Source of the DNA: Myxococcota bacterium
Lineage (GTDB): Bacteria > Myxococcota > UBA727 > JAHDBA01
DNA length: 39,857 nt
Reading direction: 5' to 3'
NCBI GenBank assembly: GCA_020630615.1
Contig: JAHDBA010000016.1
Coordinates: 22,014 to 61,870 of the forward strand
Shown: piece by piece, positions 34,690 to 39,857 of the stretch
Position numbering within the stretch: the first letter of the stretch is position 1
How the letters are laid out: every line of letters begins with the position of its first letter
The notes under the pieces: model-generated
Told to the model about the DNA's origin: nothing
Seen by the model: only the letters and a program-made list of their open reading frames with translations
The model's database searches: none
Made by a program: the position numbers and the translations under genes

Positions 34690-35694
34690 TTAATACCGAA
34701 GCGTCAACGCGCCCCAACCAAATCCGGCACCGAAGCCACACACGACAGCGTTTTGACCTTCCTTAAAACGGCCGTCGCGAATGCATTCGTCCATCAACAT
34801 CGGGATGGATGCTGCTGAACAGTTGCCGTATCGATCTGCATTGAATGGGCATTGTTGAAAATCGATGCCCATTGTTTTAGCGACGTATTCGTTAATACGA
34901 ATATTGGCCTGATGAAAAAAGAACCAATCGACATCGGCGCCCGTCCAAGCGCTTTCGGTCATGACTTCCATCACCGCTTCGGGCATTCGCGTGCAGGCAT
35001 GCTTAAACACAAATCGCCCATCCATATAGGGGAAGTGCTCACCCGCATCGAGTATCTCATGGGTAATGTACATTGGGTGGGTGTGGCTCCCTGGCGACTT
35101 CATGCACAAGCGATCTGCAAATTCGCCTTGTGCCCGAAGGACAACATCCTGAATCCCGCGCTCACCTTCTTTGGCCTCAAGACACAATGCACCAGCCCCG
35201 TCACCAAAAATGACGGTCGTGCTGCGACCTCGATCTGTGAAGTCTAAACCCCGTGAATGAACTTCGGCACCTACAACCAATACCTTCTTAGCCATACCAC
35301 TTTCAATAAAAGCCTTTGCCGTTCCCAATCCGTAAAGAAATCCGGTACATTGATTACGAATGTCCAATGCAGGTGTTTTTGAAAGCCCCAACTTATGCTG
35401 TAGGAGCATTCCCGAGCCCGGGAACTGGTATTCCGGTGAGAGCGTCGCGAGAATGATCAAATCAATCTCTTCTGCACACCATCCCGCCGCATCGATTGCT
35501 TGCTCTGAGGCTGTCAGCGCCAAATCCGAAAGATCCTCATCCTCTGAAACGTAGTGTCGTGTTTGGATTCCTGTGCGGCGTTCAATCCATGCATGGGAGG
35601 TGTCCATGAGTGTTGCGAGTTCTTCATTCGTAACGACACGACGCGGAAGTGCTCGTCCACTACCAACCAAATGTGCTCGAACTTTTTCAACCAT
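34690..35694 (-). CDS. fabH: 3-oxoacyl-ACP synthase III (FabH-like)
   Basis: FabH starts fatty acid synthesis by condensing an acyl-CoA with malonyl-ACP. The catalytic triad is visible: Cys116 in DIRNQCTGF, His261 in FFFHQANIRI, Asn291 in RYGNCSAAS; GFGAGFGWG is the C-terminal glycine loop. 334 aa is the normal length. GAGGTG precedes the ATG. No other fab genes are adjacent, so a specialised role (branched-chain start, or an OleC/BioH-like ketosynthase) is possible. It diverges from dnaX across about 140 bases. Confidence 0.9.
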   Translation of the reverse strand: MVEKVRAHLVGSGRALPRRVVTNEELATLMDTSHAWIERRTGIQTRHYVSEDEDLSDLALTASEQAIDAAGWCAEEIDLIILATLSPEYQFPGSGMLLQHKLGLSKTPALDIRNQCTGFLYGLGTAKAFIESGMAKKVLVVGAEVHSRGLDFTDRGRSTTVIFGDGAGALCLEAKEGERGIQDVVLRAQGEFADRLCMKSPGSHTHPMYITHEILDAGEHFPYMDGRFVFKHACTRMPEAVMEVMTESAWTGADVDWFFFHQANIRINEYVAKTMGIDFQQCPFNADRYGNCSAASIPMLMDECIRDGRFKEGQNAVVCGFGAGFGWGALTLRY

Positions 35695-35834
35695 CTTCTC
35701 ACCTCAATACGATAACAGATTCAACCAAGGACTTTTCAAGGCTAACGACCTCAAGCGAGGCCCCCAAATCTTTTCTCACACCTTCGTACTCTTTTCGTAT
35801 TGGTCTTTCTTAATTCATTCGCTAAACCGAACCT

Positions 35835-37772
35835 ATGGCACCCTTTCAAGGCTTGGCACGTCAGTGGAGACCCACGACTTTCAATGATTTGAAAGGTCAA
35901 GACCACGTGCGTGACGCACTCACCCGTTCGATAGACAACAAGCGTATTGCCCAAGCCTATGTTTTTTCAGGGCCGCGAGGTGTGGGGAAGACAAGTGCAG
36001 CACGACTTATGGCAATGGCCATCACCTGCGAAGAGGGTCCCACTTCTAAACCGTGCCAACAATGTGTGCATTGTGTTGCAATCAAAGAAGGCTCCTCCCT
36101 CGACGTTATCGAAATTGATGGTGCGAGTCATACGGGTGTTGATGACATACGCGAACTTCGTGAGAGCGCGCGCTATGCGCCCACAAGTGCACGGGCGAAA
36201 ATATTTATTATCGACGAAGTTCATATGCTTTCGAAAAGTGCATTCAATGCGCTTCTGAAGATCTTAGAAGAGCCTCCCTCCTATCTTCACTTCATCCTCG
36301 CTACGACGGATCCACAAAAGATTCTGCCCACTGTTCTATCGCGCTGTCAGCGCTTCGCGTTCAAGCGTCATTCTCTTGCGACGATTATTGAACGGCTACT
36401 CGAGGTTGCAGACAAAGAAGGTTTTGCACTTTCGAAAGGTGCCAGCAGATTGATTGCGGATGCAGCAGAGGGAGGCATGCGCGATGCGTTGTCTTTACTG
36501 GACCAAGCCAGAAGCGCAGGTGATGGCAGCGCGACAATTTCTGAAGACGATGTGCGTCGTGTCTTTGGCTGGGTTTCCCTCGCATCGCTTAGACCTCTCA
36601 TTGAAGCCATCGTAAAGCGTGAACCGGATCGTGCATTGATGCAACTTCACGAACGAAACGAAGGTGGAGATTCCCCGGTAGAGGTCATGCAAGTTGTTGT
36701 CGCAGAGCTCCGTCGCTTAAACTTCCTTGCGACAACGCCTCAGGCCAAGGCCTATCTTTCGATTAGCGATAGCGACCATGCATGGCTCACCGAGCTCCTT
36801 GCACGAAGTACACCCAAAGATGCACAGAGACTCTATCAAAAAAGTCTTGATCATTTTGATTCGGTCGCAAAAAGCGAAACCCCGATGATGGTTGCCGAAC
36901 TTGCTATTCTTTCTCTGGCGCGACGGCCAAAGCTCAACGAGCTCAGAGAAATCACTGCGGCGATACGAGATTTAGAACGCCTGCATCAATCGATTCTGCG
37001 CGAGAAGGGACACTCTGTCCCGCAAAAAAAAAAGTCTCCACTAGGCCCATTGCATCGAAAGCCCCCTCCTGAAAATCGAGGTCGTTCGGGTTCATCATCA
37101 ACCGCTCCATCATTAGCATCAACTCCTATATCGAAACCCAGCGCGTTGAGTGTCAACGATGGTACTCAAGCGTCCATTCAGAGTACGAGACGAGACGGTG
37201 CATTTGCCGATCCAAACGCCCAAAACACTGGGCAGGATAACGTACATGCAACAATTGATAACTTTGATGATGATGAACTTGCCAAAAACCACCCTTTTTC
37301 CAATCTTCCACTTGATGGCATTGATAACGCATGGCTCAGTCTCAGCGAACGCCTCGAAAGGGTACAGTCGATCGGAGCAGCACACCTCACGCACACGCAG
37401 TTTCATGGCACCGAGGTCACCTCCGATGCACCGGTGAGTACCCTCACGCTGAAGCTGGCCTGCGAAAATAAATTACACCGACACGAGGTCGAGCGACTCT
37501 TCCAACATGAACGTGCGATTTGTATTTGTATTGATGTCCTCTCCCCAGAAATGCATAGAGAGAGCAAGAAAAGAGAGCAAAAAGTCCTCATCGAATGGGT
37601 GAGTGAAGACACGCGCCCAACTGTCAATTCGGCCCGCCATCTTGCGCTTGAAAAGGCGCAACGCGATCTTGAGGATTATGCGCGCGCACATCCCTTTATT
37701 CGCGGGGTTGCTGAGAAGCTTGGCGCGCGTGTTGAACGCAGCGCTATTGTTGTTCCCGAGTACGAGGGTTAA
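35835..37772 (+). CDS. dnaX: DNA polymerase III subunit gamma/tau
   Basis: DnaX is the ATPase of the clamp loader; tau also couples polymerases to helicase. The N-terminal AAA+ part has ARQWRPTTFNDLKGQ, Walker A GPRGVGKTS (46-54), a zinc-binding set of Cys around CEEGPTSKPCQQCVHC, Walker B IFIIDEVHM and sensor motif ATTDPQKI. After domain III (about residue 390) comes a low-complexity Pro/Ser linker and a C-terminal tau domain. Just at that border the gene has a run of ten A (37024-37033). There is no ribosome binding site before ATG 35835, so initiation may be leaderless or weak. 645 aa is normal. Confidence 0.95.
   Translation: MAPFQGLARQWRPTTFNDLKGQDHVRDALTRSIDNKRIAQAYVFSGPRGVGKTSAARLMAMAITCEEGPTSKPCQQCVHCVAIKEGSSLDVIEIDGASHTGVDDIRELRESARYAPTSARAKIFIIDEVHMLSKSAFNALLKILEEPPSYLHFILATTDPQKILPTVLSRCQRFAFKRHSLATIIERLLEVADKEGFALSKGASRLIADAAEGGMRDALSLLDQARSAGDGSATISEDDVRRVFGWVSLASLRPLIEAIVKREPDRALMQLHERNEGGDSPVEVMQVVVAELRRLNFLATTPQAKAYLSISDSDHAWLTELLARSTPKDAQRLYQKSLDHFDSVAKSETPMMVAELAILSLARRPKLNELREITAAIRDLERLHQSILREKGHSVPQKKKSPLGPLHRKPPPENRGRSGSSSTAPSLASTPISKPSALSVNDGTQASIQSTRRDGAFADPNAQNTGQDNVHATIDNFDDDELAKNHPFSNLPLDGIDNAWLSLSERLERVQSIGAAHLTHTQFHGTEVTSDAPVSTLTLKLACENKLHRHEVERLFQHERAICICIDVLSPEMHRESKKREQKVLIEWVSEDTRPTVNSARHLALEKAQRDLEDYARAHPFIRGVAEKLGARVERSAIVVPEYEG
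37024..37033 (+). promoter_or_regulatory. A10 slippery run in dnaX, possible programmed slippage site for a gamma form
   Basis: Ten A encode the last part of Q-K-K-K (residues 397-400). A -1 shift here gives 12 more codons and then TGA (about 37070); a +1 shift gives TAG after two codons. Either would give a product of about 400-412 aa, close to the gamma/tau border. A small hairpin (GGGAC-ACTCT-GTCCC, 37007-37021) lies just upstream. Slippage on A runs in dnaX is known in Thermus (transcriptional) and E. coli (ribosomal). Confidence 0.55.
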
Positions 37773-37803
37773 GACTTCTGGGCTCCTGTTTCTAGCGCAC
37801 ATG

Positions 37804-37827
37804 AAAAAGGCTCCCTGGTTGGGAGCC
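37804..37827 (-). terminator. Rho-independent terminator of the 203-aa gene
   Basis: ggctccc-tggtt-gggagcc is a 7-pair stem with a 5-base loop; on the minus strand it is followed by TTTTT. It lies between the convergent dnaX and 203-aa protein genes and could serve both. Confidence 0.75.
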
Positions 37828-37853
37828 CTTGAAACAGTTTAAGATATCCTTCT

Positions 37854-38465
37854 TTAACCGCGACCGGCAGCAGCAATAACTTCTGCATTGTACTTACGTG
37901 GCGGGCCCATTTGAATTGGCTTTTCTTCCGGCTCAGCAGCCTTGGTCGGTTTTCTGCCCGGTTTTCCTGGTTTTTTCTTAGCAGATGGAGCCTTACGGCG
38001 TATCCGTGGCGGTGGCGGACCATCGCTCGGGCGAATGCCTTCTGCTGCAAGCGCGCGAAGCTTCCCGTCGACCAACGATACAAATGCCTCAAGATCGCCC
38101 CGCGTTGAGAGCTGTGCTTCAACCCAACGTAAAGGCCCCTTCTTTAGGGTGCGCTCGTAGAGTGCTCGAGCACGCATTGATAACTTTTCGTCTCGATCAA
38201 GATAGGAGCCGACTTTATCGCCGACACCCACGAGACCCATGATTGGCTTTTGGGCGATATTAATGCCACAAACGGTCACTTCACCAATACAAAAGCGCGG
38301 CGCCCACCCACTTGAAGGCCCGTACCAATACATCTCAGGGTAAAGCTGCCGCTCTTTCAGCATTGCAAGGGTTTGCTGATAACGTGGCCATCGGTTGCCA
38401 AGAATCTCAGCAAGGGCCTCGTCTTCAGGGATAAAATCTTTGTCTTTCAATCGACTTTTTGCCAT
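37854..38465 (-). CDS. Hypothetical protein, possibly DUF3788-like, with basic tail
   Basis: ATG 38465 (after AAGG) begins AKSRLKDKDFIPEDEALAE; 203 aa. The frame extends 18 codons further upstream but without a good start. The first ~125 residues have a MYWYGPSSGWAPRFCIGE core that recalls the DUF3788 pattern (weak). The last ~75 residues are a Pro/Lys/Arg-rich low-complexity tail (APSAKKKPGKPGRKPTK), which suggests nucleic acid or acidic partner binding. No assigned function. Confidence 0.6.
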   Translation of the reverse strand: MAKSRLKDKDFIPEDEALAEILGNRWPRYQQTLAMLKERQLYPEMYWYGPSSGWAPRFCIGEVTVCGINIAQKPIMGLVGVGDKVGSYLDRDEKLSMRARALYERTLKKGPLRWVEAQLSTRGDLEAFVSLVDGKLRALAAEGIRPSDGPPPPRIRRKAPSAKKKPGKPGRKPTKAAEPEEKPIQMGPPRKYNAEVIAAAGRG

Positions 38466-38545
38466 CGTATGCCTTGTGTTGAAGTCAAAAGCAGCTATCG
38501 ATCCCGATTCTATCAGCAAGCGGTTGAAAACTCTAGGTAAAAACA

Positions 38546-39625
38546 GTGCTTAAGCTCTCCTTTGAGATATCGACCCCACAGGTGATTGACCTTCCCAGCT
38601 ATTTCAATGCACTCCATGAAAGTGATTCGAGGCGTATTGGGTCACTCAACAAAAAAAACGGTGACTTCAGTGACCTACGTTATGCTTTTGAGCTCCGGGG
38701 TAGTGAGATTCTGAACCCAAGATTCAGCACGCTTGCTTCGTTCCGGCTAATTCAGAAGTTATGCAAGATCCGCGTTTTAGGCATTGGATGCCCATTTGAG
38801 CCTTATATTCAAAGCTCGGAACCACAAGCCTTCGTCGAAAACCCACCGCATAGGCACGCAAAGGAAAACTCATATCGTTTCACAGCTTTATCGCATCGAA
38901 ACTTGCGTCCGGATGTGCTGATGTGCGCGAACCGTCCTGGGGCGGCTCCCAACACTACGCAGAGGTTCGGCGATCGGTCTTGGTACCCAATCACAAGTTT
39001 TCCAAATATGGTCTTAAACCTCGATACACTTTCAACATTCGAAGAATACTTGGCGGCACGACCTCAAAAATGGCGGAGTAGCTTCAGGCGTAATATTCGA
39101 CATTTTTATCAATGCGGTCATCGACTGACCTGTACAGAAAAAAGCCCTGTCTCTTCTGAGCGGTTATATGAGGGCTATCTTACTTTCTTTAACCGTGCCC
39201 CTGTGAAATGGATGCAGCATACGCCCGAATACTTTCAAAGAATGTCTCAACAAAGGGGTGTGTATTGGATCAATGCAATGTCAGAAAACAATGCATGGCT
39301 GGGTTCGATTCTACTTTTCAATTTTGCGGACAAGCTTGAAGCGGGGAGGATCATGATACCCCCAAGTCGCTACCGACACGATCGAATCTACTTCAACCTC
39401 TTTTATGCATTAATCGCAAGCGCCATGAAACTCGAGGCCTCCCAACTCTCATTGGAGCCGACAGCATACCGCGCAAAGAAACGCTTGGGTGCAGACTTGG
39501 TGGAAACACACAACCTCTTATCTCCAGTCTCCCTGAAAGGGTTGCTCGCCTGCAACGTCTTGAAAAGCGCAGGTGGTTGGATACTCCCTCTATTGAGGCC
39601 TGAAGCGGACCTCTATCGATACTGA
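38546..39625 (+). CDS. FemAB-like GNAT acyltransferase
   Basis: This 359-aa protein from GTG 38546 has a weak ribosome binding site. The middle has the FemAB/Acetyltransf_6 pattern RPQKWRSSFRRNIRHFYQCGH, followed by a double GNAT-like core (NNAWLGSILLFNFADKLEAG) and SQLSLEPTAYRAKKRLGADLVETHNLL, typical of the family end. Relatives act in peptidoglycan cross-bridge formation or in exopolysaccharide/lipid acylation by transferring amino acids or acyl groups. The substrate is not predictable here. The N-terminal ~150 residues are also family-like. It converges on the edge gene. Confidence 0.75.
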   Translation: MLKLSFEISTPQVIDLPSYFNALHESDSRRIGSLNKKNGDFSDLRYAFELRGSEILNPRFSTLASFRLIQKLCKIRVLGIGCPFEPYIQSSEPQAFVENPPHRHAKENSYRFTALSHRNLRPDVLMCANRPGAAPNTTQRFGDRSWYPITSFPNMVLNLDTLSTFEEYLAARPQKWRSSFRRNIRHFYQCGHRLTCTEKSPVSSERLYEGYLTFFNRAPVKWMQHTPEYFQRMSQQRGVYWINAMSENNAWLGSILLFNFADKLEAGRIMIPPSRYRHDRIYFNLFYALIASAMKLEASQLSLEPTAYRAKKRLGADLVETHNLLSPVSLKGLLACNVLKSAGGWILPLLRPEADLYRY

Positions 39626-39654
39626 ACTCTGAGCCTTACTCCGAAAAGAGCAAT

Positions 39655-39680
39655 AAAAAAGGCCCCGCAAAATGCGAGGC
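39655..39680 (-). terminator. Terminator of the edge gene on the minus strand
   Basis: gcctcgc, a 5-base loop and gcggggc pair on the minus strand (with one T-G), followed by six T. It lies 23 bases after the stop at 39703 and may also act for the FemAB-like gene. Confidence 0.75.
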
Positions 39681-39702
39681 TCATTTCATTGTCCTATGTC
39701 AC

Positions 39703-39857
39703 TTAGCGTTGACGACGAATCAAGCCAAGAAGCAAGAGTGCGAAGCCAAAAAACGACGACTTGGTATTTGCACAACCGCTATCTCCATCTTCTAACTCTT
39801 CAGTGTCTGAGTTATCAGTGTCTGAGTTATCAGTGTCTGAGTTATCAGTGTCTGAGT
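39703..39857 (-). CDS. C-terminal end of a secreted protein with SDTDN repeats and MYXO-CTERM-like tail (5' end outside window)
   Basis: On the minus strand the frame reads repeated S-D-T-D-N units, then EELEDGDSGCANTKSS, a hydrophobic segment (FFGFALLLLGLI) and RRQR before TAA at 39705-39703. A Gly-Cys, one membrane helix and a basic end is the layout of the MYXO-CTERM sorting signal, processed by myxosortases in Myxococcota. The acidic repeats would be a stalk or linker. The rest of the protein lies beyond the right edge, so its function is unknown. Confidence 0.75.
   Translation of the reverse strand, partial: SDTDNSDTDNSDTDNSDTEELEDGDSGCANTKSSFFGFALLLLGLIRRQR
39801..39857. repeat. 15-base tandem repeat
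   Basis: The unit cagtgtctgagttat occurs perfectly at 39801, 39816 and 39831 and again, cut by the window edge, at 39846 (3.8 copies). It encodes the S-D-T-D-N repeats on the minus strand and may continue outside the window. Identical copies at the DNA level suggest recent expansion. Confidence 0.95.

Noticed and set aside
1..39857. CRISPR arrays, tRNA or rRNA genes, IS elements, prophage
   Set aside because: I saw no spaced direct repeats, no cloverleaf or conserved rRNA segment, and no transposase or phage structural gene; xerC looks like the housekeeping recombinase.

Overview
The window looks like chromosomal DNA of a Gram-negative bacterium of the broad 'deltaproteobacterial' type, most like the Myxococcota/Bradymonadota-like lineages. 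The reasons are a secreted protein built from myxobacterial-type Cys-rich CDDGN repeats, several lipoproteins, three secreted proteins ending in a Gly-Cys / hydrophobic segment / basic tail (MYXO-CTERM-like), a TRAP transporter with a TatT lipoprotein, and a probable selenoprotein. This placement rests on gene content, not on a marker phylogeny. I see no rRNA, tRNA, CRISPR array, insertion sequence or phage module, and gene density is high on both strands.

Left part (1-10.8 kb): the 3' part of a Cys-rich surface protein, an overlapping two-TM protein, a DUF420 (YozB/CtaM-like) membrane protein, a lipoprotein, a bacterial Elp3-type radical SAM/GNAT tRNA-modification enzyme, an isolated sufE, a large lipoprotein with a Beta_propel domain, and a group of small Cys-rich or lipid-anchored envelope proteins.

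Middle (10.8-20.7 kb): rimO; a DcrB/DUF1795-like (Eag-chaperone-like) gene beside a 482-aa protein with a C-terminal hydrophobic region; divergently from them a LysM protein and a DUF937 protein; an M48 metalloprotease lipoprotein; a two-TM protein; yicC; a small lipoprotein; and a translationally coupled pair of secreted proteins that includes a matrixin-type protease. A minus-strand cluster tatT-dctP-dctQ-dctM (20.8-25.1 kb) encodes a complete TPAT-type TRAP transporter.

Right part (25.2-39.9 kb): xerC diverges from a DUF4080/B12-binding-type radical SAM gene. Its only interruption is an in-frame TGA exactly at the third cysteine of the CxxxCxxC cluster motif, so the protein is best read as a CxxxCxxU selenoprotein. 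This is the most striking feature of the window. Then come pfkA-gmk, a second DUF1795-like gene divergent from an unknown 250-aa protein, a fadD-type acyl-CoA synthetase followed by a lipoprotein with a possible NADase-type glycan-binding domain, fabH divergent from dnaX (with an A10 run placed where a short gamma form could be made by slippage), a small basic-tailed protein, a FemAB-like acyltransferase, and at the right edge the C-terminus of a repeat-containing secreted protein.

Most genes act in translation and tRNA/ribosome modification (elp3, rimO), replication/recombination (dnaX, xerC), central metabolism (pfkA, gmk, fadD, fabH) or the cell envelope. The unusual content lies in the Sec radical SAM gene, the two DUF1795-linked loci, the TPAT operon with a repeated DctM tail, and the C-terminal sorting tails.
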